Source: Alcaligenaceae bacterium (GTDB lineage Bacteria > Pseudomonadota > Gammaproteobacteria > Burkholderiales > Burkholderiaceae_B). From it: a stretch of 64,000 bases of DNA. A program made the position numbers and the translations under genes. Below, piece by piece: positions 1 to 9,378 of this stretch. Positions within the stretch are counted from its first letter, which is position 1; every line of letters starts with the position of its first letter. The notes beneath the pieces are model-generated. The model was given only the letters and a program-made list of their open reading frames with translations, did no database searches and was not told where the DNA came from. The DNA lies in the NCBI GenBank assembly GCA_013416485.1, contig JACCEO010000012.1, positions 1 to 64,000 on the forward strand, written 5' to 3'.

Positions 1-1
1 G

Positions 2-217
2 AGTCCGGCCAAGGTGTTGGCCGCCACACTCACGTCTTGGCTGGAGCCGATTGTGGGCATGTGGCGCTTTTCTAAATCCAATGGCATCACCGAAGGCTTT
101 CACACTAAAATGGAAATGTTATCGCGCCGTGCGTATGGCTTTAGGAATTTTGAAAATTACCGCTTGCGGGTCTTGGCCCAATGCGGTTGGAACGGTGTAA
201 TTAACCGAGTGCGATGA
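2..217 (+). CDS. ISL3-family transposase, C-terminal end (partial)
   Basis: Only the last roughly 71 residues are present, because the frame is already open at the left edge of the window. The stretch reading SNGITEGFHTKMEMLSRRA, followed by a YGFRNFENYR block, is the conserved C-terminal end of ISL3-family transposases, just after the last catalytic acidic residue of the DDE domain. The stop codon TGA at 215-217 is formed by the first three bases of the 34-bp terminal element, so gene end and IS end overlap. Whether the rest of the element is intact cannot be seen. It would move the element by cutting and joining DNA at its inverted repeats. The family call rests on the C-terminal motif alone. 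Confidence 0.8.
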   Translation, partial: SPAKVLAATLTSWLEPIVGMWRFSKSNGITEGFHTKMEMLSRRAYGFRNFENYRLRVLAQCGWNGVINRVR

Positions 218-361
218 ATACCGCATCCCCCGTTAATGGGGTAGAGCCGTCTTGGCCCAATGCGGTTGGAACGGTGTAATTAACCGAGTGCGATGAATAC
301 CGCATCCCCCGTTAATGGGGTAGAGCCTGAATACCGCATCCCCCGTTAATGGGGTAGAGCC
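170..361 (+). repeat. Tandemly amplified right end of the ISL3-type element
   Basis: Two identical 79-bp units lie head to tail at 170-248 and 249-327, followed directly by a third partial copy of the final 34 bp at 328-361. Each 79-bp unit holds the last 45 bases of the transposase gene plus the 34-bp element that starts TGAATACCGCATCC and ends GGGGTAGAGCC. That 34-bp piece is probably the terminal inverted repeat, and it contains the near-palindrome CCCCGTTAATGGGG. The left end of the IS lies outside the window, so the inverted-repeat identity is inferred. The copies appear identical over their shared length, which suggests recent duplication. Confidence 0.85.
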
Positions 362-410
362 CTATTCATGCGGGCTTTAAGATTTTATTGGACTAACTTG
401 GAAGTATTCT

Positions 411-501
411 TGGCGGACAGAGAGGGATTCGAACCCTCGATACGCTATGAACGTATACACGCTTTCCAGGCGTGCGCCTTCAACCACTCGGCCACCTGTC
501 C
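411..501 (-). tRNA. tRNA-Ser (anticodon GGA)
   Basis: Read on the minus strand the sequence starts GGACAGGTGGCCGAGTGG and ends in TCTGTCC-G-CCA, giving a 7-bp acceptor stem, discriminator G and an encoded CCA. The anticodon stem CACGC/GCGTG encloses loop CTGGAAA, so the anticodon is GGA (465-467), decoding TCC and TCT. The TTCGAATC T-loop and a long variable arm, typical of serine tRNAs, are present. The total is 91 nt including CCA. It lies about 50 bp from the IS remnant and about 100 bp beyond the end of ribE. Confidence 0.96.
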
Positions 502-536
502 TATCTGCTTTTCAAATTACAAAAGCGAAGTCCGCT

Positions 537-566
537 ATTCTAACAGAGATTAAATAAAATTGCCAA
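537..566 (-). promoter_or_regulatory. Sigma-70 type promoter of tRNA-Ser
   Basis: On the minus strand a -35 hexamer TTGGCA (561-566, 5 of 6 matches) and a -10 hexamer TAGAAT (537-542, 5 of 6) are separated by 18 bp and followed by a GC-rich stretch, as usual for stable RNA promoters. The expected start is near 529, about 28 nt before the mature tRNA 5' end at 501. Confidence 0.65.
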
Positions 567-600
567 AACCCTGGAAAAACAAACTTTTCTTAACTTCGCA

Positions 601-1230
601 CTATGTAGTGCTAAGTGGCATCACTGTCACCATACGCTCTACATAGCGAGCAATCATGTCAATTTCCAAATTAACAGAGCTACCCGCTTGCAGGTGTTTT
701 AATGTAGTGACTTCCACCGTATGGGGAATCAAATTAATACGAAACTCACAACCATCGGGGCTGTCATCCACTTGATTCACAGTCAGGCTAACACCATTCA
801 CCGTAATAGACCCTTTGTAGGCTAGGTACTTAGCCAAGGATACTGGTGCTTTTATACGTAGATCCCAAGATTCGCCAATGGGAGCAAAATGGGTGACTAC
901 GCCCAGACCATCCACATGGCCCGAGACCATATGGCCATCCAGGGAATCCCCCATGCACAAAGCATGTTCTAAATTAACGTCACCCACAGCATCCAAACCA
1001 CAGGTCAGGTTCAAGCTTTCACGGGATATATCCACGCTGAAGCTGTCAGGGTTCAAGGCCACCACGGTCATGCAGGCACCCTGTATCGCAATGGAGTCTC
1101 CTAACTTGGTACTTGGAGTCAGAAAGTTAGAAACCGCAATATCCAAGCGCAAACCCGCATCTTGATCTGCTACGCGCTGGGGGGTTACCTGGGTGATACG
1201 GCCTATGGCCGAGACTATGCCTGTAAACAT
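601..1230 (-). CDS. ribE: Riboflavin synthase, alpha subunit
   Basis: Catalyses the last step of riboflavin synthesis, the dismutation of two 6,7-dimethyl-8-ribityllumazine molecules. The 209-residue protein starts with MFTGIV, the usual N-terminus of the family. It shows the two-fold repeat of lumazine-binding domains: GDSIAIQGACMTV in the first half and KGSITVNGVSLTV in the second, with DGHMVSGHVDG between them and an IPHT motif near the end. The ATG at 1230 is preferred over an upstream in-frame start at 1263 because it matches the family N-terminus and is preceded by AAGGAAT. It begins one base after the ribD stop, so translation is probably coupled in nrdR-ribD-ribE. No FMN riboswitch is seen nearby. 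Confidence 0.96.
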   Translation of the reverse strand: MFTGIVSAIGRITQVTPQRVADQDAGLRLDIAVSNFLTPSTKLGDSIAIQGACMTVVALNPDSFSVDISRESLNLTCGLDAVGDVNLEHALCMGDSLDGHMVSGHVDGLGVVTHFAPIGESWDLRIKAPVSLAKYLAYKGSITVNGVSLTVNQVDDSPDGCEFRINLIPHTVEVTTLKHLQAGSSVNLEIDMIARYVERMVTVMPLSTT

Positions 1231-1231
1231 G

Positions 1232-2383
1232 TTATTCCTTGATCTGTTGGTACTGTATAGCATGCAACAAGGCCTGCCAGCGTTGCGGGTGACGGGCTTG
1301 TATACGCAAATCTGACCCTAAGCTAAGGGTACGAGTAAATTCAAAGCACCTAGCATGGGCCAGTGACTGCAAAGGCTGCAACACGGCCATAGGTAGGCCT
1401 TCGCCCAACAACATGGGCGCCATGTATAACAACAGTTCGTCCACGCAATCGGCTTCTAGCAAAGCGCCACTAAGCTGTGCACCCGCTTCGGTATGGACCT
1501 CGTTGATGTCATGATCGGCTAACCAGCGCATAACAGCAGGTAAATCAACCCGCCCCGCTTGCTCTGGCAGTTGTACTACCTGGACATTTTTATCCGCTAG
1601 TTGGGCCACTTTTTCTGGTTGGTGCTGGCAGGTAAAAACGACAACCTTATCGCCATTGAAGATGCGAGCACTAACCGGCACTTGCAAGCGGCTATCGACA
1701 ATGGCTCGCAATGGGGTTCGTGTGGCGGCAACATCACGCACAGTTAATAAGGGGTCATCGGCCAATACAGTGCCTGACCCAGTCAGTATGGCACAGCTAC
1801 GCGCACGCCACCAATGACCATCGGCACGGGCTGCTGGACCAGTAATCCATTGGGATTCGCCATTATTCAGTGCAATACGGCCATCTAGTGTGGATGCCAT
1901 TTTGACCCATACCCAAGGCGTTTTACGAGTCATGCGAGCGACAAAGCCAGGGTTAATTGCTAAGGCCTGCTCGGCGCAAACGCCTACAGTCACCTGTATG
2001 CCTGCTGCTTGTAGTTGCTGTATGCCTTGCCCACTTACCAAGGGATTAGGGTCAGCCATAGCAATCACAACTCGCGCGGGCTTGGCCTGTACCAAGGCCT
2101 GAACACAAGGCGGCGTACGACCATAATGACTGCAGGGCTCTAAAGTGACATAGATCGTGCTGCCCGCGACATCCAGACCCGCTTGAGCCGCCTGATGCAA
2201 AGCCATTGCTTCAGCATGAGGTCCACCCGCTTGCTGCGTCGCGCCAGAGGCCAACACCACACCATCGCGCACAAGCAAACAGGCCACACGCGGATTAGGC
2301 GACGTTATCAACATGACACTGGCTGCTAATTCCAGTGCCTGCTCCATCCAATGGATGTCGTCAGTCTGGGGCACAGTGATCAC
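1232..2383 (-). CDS. ribD: Bifunctional riboflavin biosynthesis deaminase/reductase
   Basis: Deaminates diaminohydroxyphosphoribosylaminopyrimidine and then reduces the ribose side chain. In the 383-residue protein the N-terminal deaminase domain carries the zinc and catalytic residues H56-A-E58 and the [11 protein letters not shown] block (C84, C93). The C-terminal reductase domain starts near residue 150 ([12 protein letters not shown], then [13 protein letters not shown]). The start is a GTG whose bases overlap the nrdR stop as GTGA (4-nt overlap). An in-frame ATG exists at 2347, but starting there would lose the HWMEQAL region usually present, so GTG is preferred. The gene sits between nrdR and ribE, a common arrangement in proteobacteria. 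Confidence 0.95.
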   Translation of the reverse strand: MITVPQTDDIHWMEQALELAASVMLITSPNPRVACLLVRDGVVLASGATQQAGGPHAEAMALHQAAQAGLDVAGSTIYVTLEPCSHYGRTPPCVQALVQAKPARVVIAMADPNPLVSGQGIQQLQAAGIQVTVGVCAEQALAINPGFVARMTRKTPWVWVKMASTLDGRIALNNGESQWITGPAARADGHWWRARSCAILTGSGTVLADDPLLTVRDVAATRTPLRAIVDSRLQVPVSARIFNGDKVVVFTCQHQPEKVAQLADKNVQVVQLPEQAGRVDLPAVMRWLADHDINEVHTEAGAQLSGALLEADCVDELLLYMAPMLLGEGLPMAVLQPLQSLAHARCFEFTRTLSLGSDLRIQARHPQRWQALLHAIQYQQIKE

Positions 2384-2841
2384 GATTTAGGAGGGACCTG
2401 AATTTCGTCTATAGCTTTGACGAACTCATTGATATTTTCAAAGCTTTTGTAAACGGAAGCAAAACGCACATACGCCACGTGATCTAGCTTTTTAAGCTCG
2501 TTCATCACTAGTTCACCCAAATAACCTGACTCGATTTCACGCTTACCACTAACCAACAGACTTTCTTGGATACGTACCACAGCCGCATCTACATCGGTAG
2601 TATTAACCGGCCTTTTTCGTAAAGCCAAATCTAAGCTGGCGCGTAGCTTGCCGGCGTCAAATTCAGTGCGTGTACCATTGCGCTTCACAACGGCAGGCAT
2701 TAAGAGCTCTACCCTTTCGTAGGTAGTAAAACGGCGTTCGCACGCGGCGCAACGACGCCGGCGACGTATGGTGTCGCCTTCTTCGGACACCCTAGAGTCT
2801 ATGACTTGGGTATCGAAACTATTACAAAACGGGCATTTCAT
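2380..2841 (-). CDS. nrdR: Transcriptional repressor NrdR
   Basis: A nucleotide-sensing repressor of ribonucleotide reductase genes. The 153-residue protein has the N-terminal zinc ribbon (C3, C6, C31, C34) with the basic run RRRRR before the second cysteine pair, followed by the ATP-cone domain from about residue 48 ([20 protein letters not shown]). Length and domain order are canonical. It follows glyA by 39 nt and overlaps ribD by 4 nt. Its apparent target in this window is the nrdAB promoter at 21.07-21.14 kb, which has two NrdR-like boxes. A GC-rich hairpin (2851-2870) lies just before its start. Confidence 0.97.
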   Translation of the reverse strand: MKCPFCNSFDTQVIDSRVSEEGDTIRRRRRCAACERRFTTYERVELLMPAVVKRNGTRTEFDAGKLRASLDLALRKRPVNTTDVDAAVVRIQESLLVSGKREIESGYLGELVMNELKKLDHVAYVRFASVYKSFENINEFVKAIDEIQVPPKS

Positions 2842-2850
2842 AGTGTGTAT

Positions 2851-2870
2851 GCCCCGGCATGTGCCGGGGC
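2851..2870 (-). other. GC-rich stem-loop between glyA and nrdR
   Basis: GCCCCGGC and GCCGGGGC form a perfect 8-bp stem with a 4-nt loop in the 39-nt gap between glyA and nrdR. On the minus strand it is followed by ATACACAC rather than a T-run, so it is not a typical intrinsic terminator. The 3' arm ends about 9 nt before the nrdR ATG and contains the only G-rich stretch near that start, so it could affect ribosome access or mark an RNA processing point. The role is inferred. Confidence 0.5.
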
Positions 2871-2880
2871 TTGCCTGCTA

Positions 2881-4125
2881 TTAACGATAAACCGGTAAGC
2901 TCGCCGTCAGTGCGTTGACGCGCTTACGCACCTCAGCAACTGCTGCGGGATCACGTGGATTATCCAGTACATCGGCGATCAGGTGACCTGTCAGTTCGGC
3001 TTCGGTTTCTTTGAAACCACGCGTGGTCATGGCAGGAGTACCTAAACGTATGCCACTGGTCACAAAAGGCGTTTCCGGGTCATTAGGAATTGCATTTTTG
3101 TTAACCGTAATGTGAGCATCACCCAATACCGCTTCAGCTTCTTTACCAGTGATACCCTTGGGGGTAAGATCCACCAGCATTAAGTGACTTTCTGTACGAC
3201 CCGACACAATACGCAGACCGCGCTCTACCAGAGTACGTGCCAGAACATCGGCGTTTTTCACGACCTGAGCAGCGTAGTCTTTGAATGAAGGATCCAAGGC
3301 TTCTTTGAATGCTACGGCTTTACCTGCAATAACGTGCATTAAAGGACCGCCCTGTATACCGGGGAAAATAGCCGAGTTAATGGCTTTTTCGTGTTCGGCT
3401 TTCATCATGATGACGCCGCCACGGGGGCCGCGCAAGGATTTGTGTGTGGTCGAGGTAACGAAGTCAGCGTGTGGCACAGGGTTGGGGTAGGCGCCACCAG
3501 CAACCAGACCGGCGTAGTGTGCAATATCTACCATGAACAACGCGCCATTTTCACGGGCAATACGCGCCATGCGTTCGAAGTCAATACGTAGCGAGTACGC
3601 TGATGCTCCACCCACGATCAATTTTGGTTTGTGCTCGCGCGCCAAACGTTCTAATTGGTCGTAATCTAATTCTTCGTTGGCATCCAAGCCATAAGAAACA
3701 AAGTTATAGAGTTTCCCTGAAGCGTTCACTGGCGAACCGTGAGTCAGGTGACCACCTTCGGCTAGGCTCATGCCCAGTACGGTATCACCGGGCTTTAGTA
3801 CTGCCATATAAACGCCCTGGTTGGCTTGTGAACCAGAGTTGGGCTGTACGTTGGCCGCTTCGGCGCCAAAGATTTCCTTCAGGCGGTCTATGGCAAGCTG
3901 TTCTACAACGTCAACGTATTCGCAGCCACCGTAATAGCGTCTGCCGGGGTAACCCTCGGCGTATTTGTTGGTCAGCTGGGTTCCTTGAGCCTGCATCACA
4001 GCAGGGCTGGTGTAGTTCTCGGAGGCAATCAGCTCAATGTGCTGTTCCTGGCGAACATTTTCCTTCTGGATGGCGGCCCATACTTCCGCATCGACTAGAT
4101 CAAGAGTACGTGAACGATCGAACAT
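2881..4125 (-). CDS. glyA: Serine hydroxymethyltransferase
   Basis: A PLP enzyme that interconverts serine plus tetrahydrofolate and glycine plus 5,10-methylene-tetrahydrofolate, the main one-carbon entry point. The 414-residue length is standard. Family motifs include [28 protein letters not shown], and the PLP-lysine segment [13 protein letters not shown] near residue 229. The ATG at 4125 is preceded by AGGA. The 190 bp upstream (4126-4315) hold no gene. They contain an AT-rich TAAAAT on the minus strand (4164-4169) that might be a -10, but no convincing -35. It is followed by nrdR-ribD-ribE and links functionally to the glycine cleavage genes at 51-55 kb. Confidence 0.98.
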   Translation of the reverse strand: MFDRSRTLDLVDAEVWAAIQKENVRQEQHIELIASENYTSPAVMQAQGTQLTNKYAEGYPGRRYYGGCEYVDVVEQLAIDRLKEIFGAEAANVQPNSGSQANQGVYMAVLKPGDTVLGMSLAEGGHLTHGSPVNASGKLYNFVSYGLDANEELDYDQLERLAREHKPKLIVGGASAYSLRIDFERMARIARENGALFMVDIAHYAGLVAGGAYPNPVPHADFVTSTTHKSLRGPRGGVIMMKAEHEKAINSAIFPGIQGGPLMHVIAGKAVAFKEALDPSFKDYAAQVVKNADVLARTLVERGLRIVSGRTESHLMLVDLTPKGITGKEAEAVLGDAHITVNKNAIPNDPETPFVTSGIRLGTPAMTTRGFKETEAELTGHLIADVLDNPRDPAAVAEVRKRVNALTASLPVYR

Positions 4126-4315
4126 TAGGTATCCTGGTTAAATTGGCAAGAGGCAAAAAGAGTATTTTAGCCCTAACGCCCAGCTTTCTACCCAGATGGT
4201 CGGAAAAGGCCAGGATCAGTGGCTTATATCGCTGCAAAACGCCTTAAATCACAATGGCATTCAAGCTAGCATGAGTAAACCTAATACTAATTGCAGCGAG
4301 CCGGGAAAATTGATA

Positions 4316-4951
4316 CTACATCGTGGCAATAATACGTGGATTCAACGAATAAATACCTGTTATTTCTGCCTGTGCCAGCACATGCCCCTGAATGACGTGA
4401 ATAACATCAGCACCCGTAAACCGCCCTTCAAAACCTAGTTCGCTGATATCCAAGGCATAGACGGTAAATACATAGCGATGAACCAAGGCGTCGTTCCAAG
4501 GCGGGCATGGCCCATCGTAACCAAAGTAATCGCCATTAAGATCGCGATCGGCAGCAAAAAAGTCTGTAAAGCTATTCAATGCTTGCCTAGTGCCATCCAA
4601 AGCCAGTGGCCCTGCTTTACCGCGGTGCGTCACGCCATCGGAATAAGCACCTTCAGCAATGTCCGTGGTGCTAGGTGGGATATCAATAAGGGCCCAGTGG
4701 TAAAAATCCACCCTAGGCAAATCGGCGGGTATTTCACGATCTTCCCGATTGATGTCATCGGGCTTACTGGGCACGTCAGGGTCGTGACACACCACAACAA
4801 AGGACTGGGTAGTCGCGGGAGCGTCAGACCACGACAGTTGGGGGTTGGCATTACCTGCTAACGCGACATGCAACTTCGGGTCAGGCTTGCCATACGCGTT
4901 ACGCGCTGGGATAACCCCTTGATCAGCAAAAGACGAACTGGAAAGCTTCAT
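4316..4951 (-). CDS. YbhB/YbcL-type PEBP-family protein
   Basis: A phosphatidylethanolamine-binding-protein fold (Raf kinase inhibitor-like) protein of 211 residues. The ligand-pocket motifs are visible: CHDPDVPS near residue 55, HWALIDIP near residue 89, and the signature YDGPCPPWNDALVHRY in the C-terminal half. No signal peptide is seen, so it is probably cytoplasmic. The bacterial function of the family is poorly defined. The ATG at 4951 is chosen because GGAGG lies 5 nt upstream; an earlier in-frame start at 4963 would lie across that ribosome site. It is 21 nt downstream of tyrS and probably cotranscribed with it. Confidence 0.9.
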   Translation of the reverse strand: MKLSSSSFADQGVIPARNAYGKPDPKLHVALAGNANPQLSWSDAPATTQSFVVVCHDPDVPSKPDDINREDREIPADLPRVDFYHWALIDIPPSTTDIAEGAYSDGVTHRGKAGPLALDGTRQALNSFTDFFAADRDLNGDYFGYDGPCPPWNDALVHRYVFTVYALDISELGFEGRFTGADVIHVIQGHVLAQAEITGIYSLNPRIIATM

Positions 4952-4972
4952 GACAACCTCCAAACTAAGGCA

Positions 4973-6202
4973 TTAGCCTGTTAGCGTAACGCGAGCAAAC
5001 TTACGTTTACCCACCTGTATGACATAGGTTCCCGCAGCAAGTTGCAAGGACTTGTCCTCGATGCGGTCACCATTGACCCGCACCCCACCTTGCTGGATAT
5101 TGCGCTGACCTTCTGAACCCGAAACCACCAAACCAGCTTCACGCAATACTTTAAGCAAGGCCATAGGCGCAGCACCAAGCTGCACTTCTGGCATTTCATC
5201 AGGGATGGCGCCATCACGGAAACGTGCGTTAAAACGTATCAAGGCGTCATCGGCATCTTGTGCGCTATGGAAACGTGTGACGATTTCCTGCGCCAACATG
5301 ACTTTGGCATCGCGTGGATTCATGCCCTGTTTTACCTGTTCCTGCAAAGCGGCAATATCCGCCATAGAGCGGAAGGACAGCAAGGTAAAGTACTTCCACA
5401 TCAAGGTATCAGAAATGGACATTAACTTGCCAAACATAGAGTCTGGTGCTTCCGTGATACCTATGTAGTTACCCTTGGATTTGGACATTTTTTCAACGCC
5501 ATCGGTACCTTCCAGCAAGGGCATAGTCAGTACGCACTGTGGTTCCTGACCGTATTCTTTTTGTAGTTCACGCCCTACCAACAGATTGAATTTCTGGTCG
5601 GTACCACCCAGCTCCAGATCGGCCTTAAGTTCTACCGAGTCATACCCTTGCAGCAAAGGGTATAGAAACTCGTGCACAGAAATGGGTATACCACCCTTGA
5701 AGCGCTTGGTGAAGTCATCGCGCTCCATCATGCGGGCTACGGTATAGCGCGACGCTAACTGGATTAAACCGCGCGAACCCAAGGTGTCGCACCACTGCGA
5801 GTTATAACGAACTTCCGTTTTACTGGGATCCAGCACCATACTGGCTTGATCATAGTAGGTTTTAGCGTTTTCTTGAATTTGCTCTGCGGTCAGTGGTGGG
5901 CGCGTGCTGTTACGACCGCTGGGATCGCCTATGGTGGCGGTAAAATCACCAATCAGGAAAATAACCGTGTGGCCCAGGTCCTGTAGTTGGCGCATTTTAT
6001 TCAATACCACGGTATGCCCCAAGTGAATATCGGGTGCAGTAGGATCCAGCCCCAGCTTGATACGCAAGGGCTTACCTGTGGCCCGACTACGTGTCAATTT
6101 CTTGATGAACTCGGACTCGACCAGGAGCTCATCGCAACCTCGTTTGGCGATGGCCAAGTCGGCTTCAACTTCTGGAGAAATAGGCTCTGGGGTGATCGAC
6201 AT
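4973..6202 (-). CDS. tyrS: Tyrosyl-tRNA synthetase
   Basis: A class I aminoacyl-tRNA synthetase that charges tRNA-Tyr. The 409-residue protein has the HIGH-type motif as HLGH inside [13 protein letters not shown], the KMSKS loop as EKMSKSKGN, and a C-terminal S4-like RNA-binding domain (about residues 345-405). The plain KMSKS sequence and the length point to the TyrZ-like subgroup rather than the E. coli TyrS form; this is inferred from motif shape. It is transcribed divergently from the M23 peptidase gene, with a 237-bp shared upstream region. Confidence 0.97.
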   Translation of the reverse strand: MSITPEPISPEVEADLAIAKRGCDELLVESEFIKKLTRSRATGKPLRIKLGLDPTAPDIHLGHTVVLNKMRQLQDLGHTVIFLIGDFTATIGDPSGRNSTRPPLTAEQIQENAKTYYDQASMVLDPSKTEVRYNSQWCDTLGSRGLIQLASRYTVARMMERDDFTKRFKGGIPISVHEFLYPLLQGYDSVELKADLELGGTDQKFNLLVGRELQKEYGQEPQCVLTMPLLEGTDGVEKMSKSKGNYIGITEAPDSMFGKLMSISDTLMWKYFTLLSFRSMADIAALQEQVKQGMNPRDAKVMLAQEIVTRFHSAQDADDALIRFNARFRDGAIPDEMPEVQLGAAPMALLKVLREAGLVVSGSEGQRNIQQGGVRVNGDRIEDKSLQLAAGTYVIQVGKRKFARVTLTG

Positions 6203-6351
6203 AGTGTAACGACTTTATAAAGAAGGGTAGAAAAATCAAGCGTTATAAGTTAGCATAGCGGGCGAGCGCGCACTTAGGTGGCTTACGTTGCTGTATCGCC
6301 ACGAAGTGGTTGCAGGACATCATCTTATCAGAGCGCTTAACACCTTCAAAC

Positions 6352-6375
6352 GGGGCAACCGGTTTTTCTTGCCCC
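6352..6375 (+). other. Stem-loop in the leader of the M23 peptidase gene
   Basis: GGGGCAA (6352-6358) and TTGCCCC (6369-6375) form a 7-bp stem around a T-rich loop, 64 bp before the peptidase ATG. The downstream bases CTAATG are not T-rich, so termination is unlikely. It could be an operator or an mRNA leader structure. Confidence 0.35.
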
Positions 6376-6439
6376 CTAATGTGGCTGGCGCAGCGCGTCA
6401 GGCGCCTTCACCAAATCCGTCGCGCACTTCAGGCCTTTT

Positions 6440-7828
6440 ATGCAAGAACACGGGAACACCGAAAATCCATCATATCGGGAACTACTACGCACTCGATATA
6501 AAAACCGTCATCTGTTACGCAATAGCTTGGTGCTGGTCGCCCTGGGCTTATTTGCCGGGGCCGCTGCCCTAGCGGTGGTCAAGCCCCCCGAGACCCCATT
6601 AATTTATCAAGCCCAAACTCGCCTAGCCCTGCCTACGCCCTTCCCGGATCCCTTGGGCGAAGTCCAGGCCAACCAAGACTCGCCTTATATCGCTGAAATC
6701 CGTATACGCCGTGGCGATACACTGGCCGCACTGCTTCAACGCCTGAACATCCAAGAACAAGGGCTGCAACAATTCTTAGTGCAAAACGAAGACGCCAGGT
6801 CCATCTATAAGCTGTACCCAGGGCGCACTGTGCAAGCTGCAATGGACGCCGATGGCCGTCTGCTTAGCCTACGTTATAACCACACGCCTGGCAGCACAGA
6901 TAAAGGCAAACATGTTTCGAAGTGGTTGGAAGTCAACCCTACGGATGCGGGCGGATTTCAAGCGACCGAACACACTCAAGCCAGCGACACCGAAATACGC
7001 GTGGCTGAAGGCGTCATAGAAAGCTCGCTGTTTGGCGCCACTGACAAAGCGGATATCCCTGACGCCATCACGCTGCAAATGGCTGAAATCTTATCCAGCA
7101 AAATTGATTTTGTACAAGACTTACGCCGTGGCGACCATTTCCATATTATTTATCAAACACACTCCTACCAAGGCCGCGAGTCCGGTGCAGGCCGCATACT
7201 AGCGCTAGAATTCGTCAACAAGGACAAAACCTACGAAGCCGTCTGGTTTGATCCCAAAGAAGGCTCTGGAGGCTATTACGACTTCAGCGGCACTAGCCTG
7301 CAAGGCGCTTTCCTGCGTACCGCGTTGAAGTTTTCACGTATCAGCTCTACCTTTGGAATGCGCAAGCACCCCATACATGGCAATTGGCGTGGCCACAGCG
7401 GCGTAGACTACGCAGCTCCTTCAGGCACACCAATACACGCTACAGCCGATGGCACAGTGGATTTCATAGGTAAGCAAAATGGGTATGGCAATGTCATTAT
7501 CCTGAAGCACCACAACACCTACACTACGCTGTACGCACACCAAAGTCGGTTTGCCAAAGGCCTTAAAAAAGGCGACAAGGTCAGCCAAGGGCAATTAATA
7601 GGCCATGTGGGCGCCACTGGTTGGGCAACTGGGCCGCATTTGCACTACGAATTCCGTGTCAACAAAAAGCCCATAGACCCCTTATCGGTAGACTTGCCCG
7701 TAGCACGCACTATGGAAAAGTCAGACCGCAAGGCATTCGAAGCTACCTTGAGCCAATACCAGGAGCATCTGCAAATGCTGGCCAGCCGACGCAACATCGA
7801 TGACGCGACCCAAGTTGCTGCTCGTTAG
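6440..7828 (+). CDS. M23-family murein endopeptidase (LytM domain), inner-membrane anchored
   Basis: Predicted zinc peptidase acting on peptidoglycan cross-links. The 462-residue protein has an N-terminal membrane segment at about residues 28-47 (LVLVALGLFAGAAALAVV) with no lipobox. A LysM/OapA-like region follows at about 70-130 (IRRGDTLAALLQRLNIQ). The M23 domain covers about 300-410. The zinc and catalytic signatures HSGVDYAAPSGTPIHA and GPHLHYEFR are intact, so it should be an active enzyme of the MepM/YebA type rather than an EnvC-like activator. ATG at 6440 is used, although its ribosome site is weak. anmK follows by 28 bp, suggesting a cell-wall turnover pair. Confidence 0.93.
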   Translation: MQEHGNTENPSYRELLRTRYKNRHLLRNSLVLVALGLFAGAAALAVVKPPETPLIYQAQTRLALPTPFPDPLGEVQANQDSPYIAEIRIRRGDTLAALLQRLNIQEQGLQQFLVQNEDARSIYKLYPGRTVQAAMDADGRLLSLRYNHTPGSTDKGKHVSKWLEVNPTDAGGFQATEHTQASDTEIRVAEGVIESSLFGATDKADIPDAITLQMAEILSSKIDFVQDLRRGDHFHIIYQTHSYQGRESGAGRILALEFVNKDKTYEAVWFDPKEGSGGYYDFSGTSLQGAFLRTALKFSRISSTFGMRKHPIHGNWRGHSGVDYAAPSGTPIHATADGTVDFIGKQNGYGNVIILKHHNTYTTLYAHQSRFAKGLKKGDKVSQGQLIGHVGATGWATGPHLHYEFRVNKKPIDPLSVDLPVARTMEKSDRKAFEATLSQYQEHLQMLASRRNIDDATQVAAR

Positions 7829-7856
7829 TCACTATTTGTACGGTTAAGCCCCATCC

Positions 7857-8963
7857 ATGTCCAGCGCTTTATATATCGGACTTATGTCTGGCACTAGCAC
7901 TGACGGCGTGGATGCGGTCTTAGCCGACTTCAGCGCCACCCCACCCCAACTACTGGGGTCAGTGTCTTTGGCAATGCCAGATCAGTTACGCGCTGACATC
8001 TTGGCGTTAAATACCCCTGGCACCAACGAATTGCATCGTGCAGCCCTAACCGCTAACGCCCTGGCGCAGCTATATGCCAGCGCTACACAGCAGCTACTGC
8101 AGTTACACGGCTTACCAGCGTCTGCGATACACGCCATAGGTGCACATGGCCAAACCGTGCGCCACGCCCCTGATGCAGGCTACACCGTACAGTTAAATGC
8201 CCCTGCACTGCTAGCTGAACTGACCGGTATCAACGTTATTGCTGACTTTCGCTCACGCGATATTGCTGCTGGCGGCCAAGGAGCTCCCCTAGTACCCGTA
8301 GTCCACCATGCTTTATTCTCAAATGGACAAGCTCGTGCCATATTGAATCTGGGGGGTATTGCCAACGTAACAGTACTAGGTACCGACGGCAGCATACGCG
8401 GCTTTGACACCGGCCCCGCCAATGTCCTGATGGATATCTGGTGCCAGGAAAACACCAGCGCGCCCTATGATATAGATGGCGCATGGGCAGCTAGCGGCAC
8501 CGTAAATACACAGCTATTGACGACTTTATTATCAAAAGAACCCTGGCTAACCCTAGAACCACCAAAATCAACTGGTCGGCATTTATTCAATCGTGAGTGG
8601 TTAGCACACAGGCTAGCGATTGCAGACCCTAAAAATCAGATGGCACCCCAAGACATTCAAGCCACACTACTGACCTTCACCATACAGACCATAGTCGATG
8701 CGCTGCAACAGCACGGTGGTCCTGTACAGGAGCTAGTAGTATGTGGAGGTGGTGCGTTGAACAGCCGCTTGATGCAAGGCCTGTCTCATTCCCTGCCCTA
8801 CCCTGTACGACCCACGTCAGAACTGGGCCTACCGGTTCAATTGGTAGAAGCGTTAGCCTTTGCCTGGTTGGCTTGGGCGCACGATCAAGGCAGGCCAGCT
8901 GGTCTGCCTGACGTAACAGGGGCGCGCCACGCGACCCTGCTGGGGTGCAAGTACCCCGCTTAA
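7857..8963 (+). CDS. anmK: Anhydro-N-acetylmuramic acid kinase
   Basis: Phosphorylates and opens 1,6-anhydro-MurNAc released by lytic transglycosylases, feeding it back as MurNAc-6-phosphate. The 368-residue protein begins with the family motif GLMSGTSTDGVDAV. It also has AIGAHGQTVRHAP, NLGGIANVTVLG, FDTGPANVLMD and the C-terminal CGGGALNSRLM segment of this ASKHA-type kinase. It lies 28 bp after the M23 peptidase gene and is probably in the same operon. It converges on erpA with 9 bp between the stop codons. Confidence 0.97.
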   Translation: MSSALYIGLMSGTSTDGVDAVLADFSATPPQLLGSVSLAMPDQLRADILALNTPGTNELHRAALTANALAQLYASATQQLLQLHGLPASAIHAIGAHGQTVRHAPDAGYTVQLNAPALLAELTGINVIADFRSRDIAAGGQGAPLVPVVHHALFSNGQARAILNLGGIANVTVLGTDGSIRGFDTGPANVLMDIWCQENTSAPYDIDGAWAASGTVNTQLLTTLLSKEPWLTLEPPKSTGRHLFNREWLAHRLAIADPKNQMAPQDIQATLLTFTIQTIVDALQQHGGPVQELVVCGGGALNSRLMQGLSHSLPYPVRPTSELGLPVQLVEALAFAWLAWAHDQGRPAGLPDVTGARHATLLGCKYPA

Positions 8964-8972
8964 ATTATGGCA

Positions 8973-9341
8973 TCAAGGCGAAAATGAAGACCCACAACCG
9001 CAAGTGGAGTTTGCATTTGGGTTACGTATGACGAACTGCGAGCCTTCTAGGTCGTCTTTAAAGTCAATTTCCGAACCCACCAAGTATTGAAAGCTCATGG
9101 GGTCAATTAATAGCTGAACGCCTTCTTTGTCGATAGCGGTGTCATCATCATTAATGACTTCATCAAATGTGAAGCCGTACTGAAAGCCCGAACACCCGCC
9201 ACCTTGCACAAATACGCGCAGCTTCAGGTCGGGGTTGCCTTCTTCGATAAGCAGGTCTTTGACCTTGGCAGCAGCCGCATCCGTAAACAGCAATGGCGCG
9301 GGCGGCGCTTGCAGATCAACCGATTCGGTAATGGTATTCAT
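8973..9341 (-). CDS. erpA: Iron-sulfur cluster insertion protein ErpA
   Basis: An A-type carrier that delivers Fe-S clusters to apoproteins. The 122-residue protein carries the three conserved cysteines: one in [11 protein letters not shown] and two in the C-terminal CGCGSSF. The N-terminal extension before the [14 protein letters not shown] region is ordinary for ErpA. GGAG precedes the ATG. It lies 37 nt downstream of the coiled-coil protein gene, in the neighbourhood usual for Bordetella-type genomes. Confidence 0.96.
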   Translation of the reverse strand: MNTITESVDLQAPPAPLLFTDAAAAKVKDLLIEEGNPDLKLRVFVQGGGCSGFQYGFTFDEVINDDDTAIDKEGVQLLIDPMSFQYLVGSEIDFKDDLEGSQFVIRNPNANSTCGCGSSFSP

Positions 9342-9378
9342 GTGGAACTCCGTAAAACACTGATGAAGCCAGGCGCGC

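Noticed and set aside
170-361. CRISPR-like direct repeats
   Set aside because: The units are directly abutting with no spacers, and they contain the transposase gene end and IS terminus.
1-2900. FMN riboswitch for ribD/ribE
   Set aside because: No leader of the needed length exists; ribD overlaps nrdR, and the genes look coupled to glyA-nrdR.
3603-4247. Open frame of 214 codons on the plus strand opposite glyA
   Set aside because: It lies antisense to glyA with no recognisable protein features or ribosome site.
4126-4315. Glycine riboswitch or defined operator upstream of glyA
   Set aside because: The 190-bp gap lacks the GCCGAAGG core and other aptamer parts. Only a possible TAAAAT -10 is present, without a -35.
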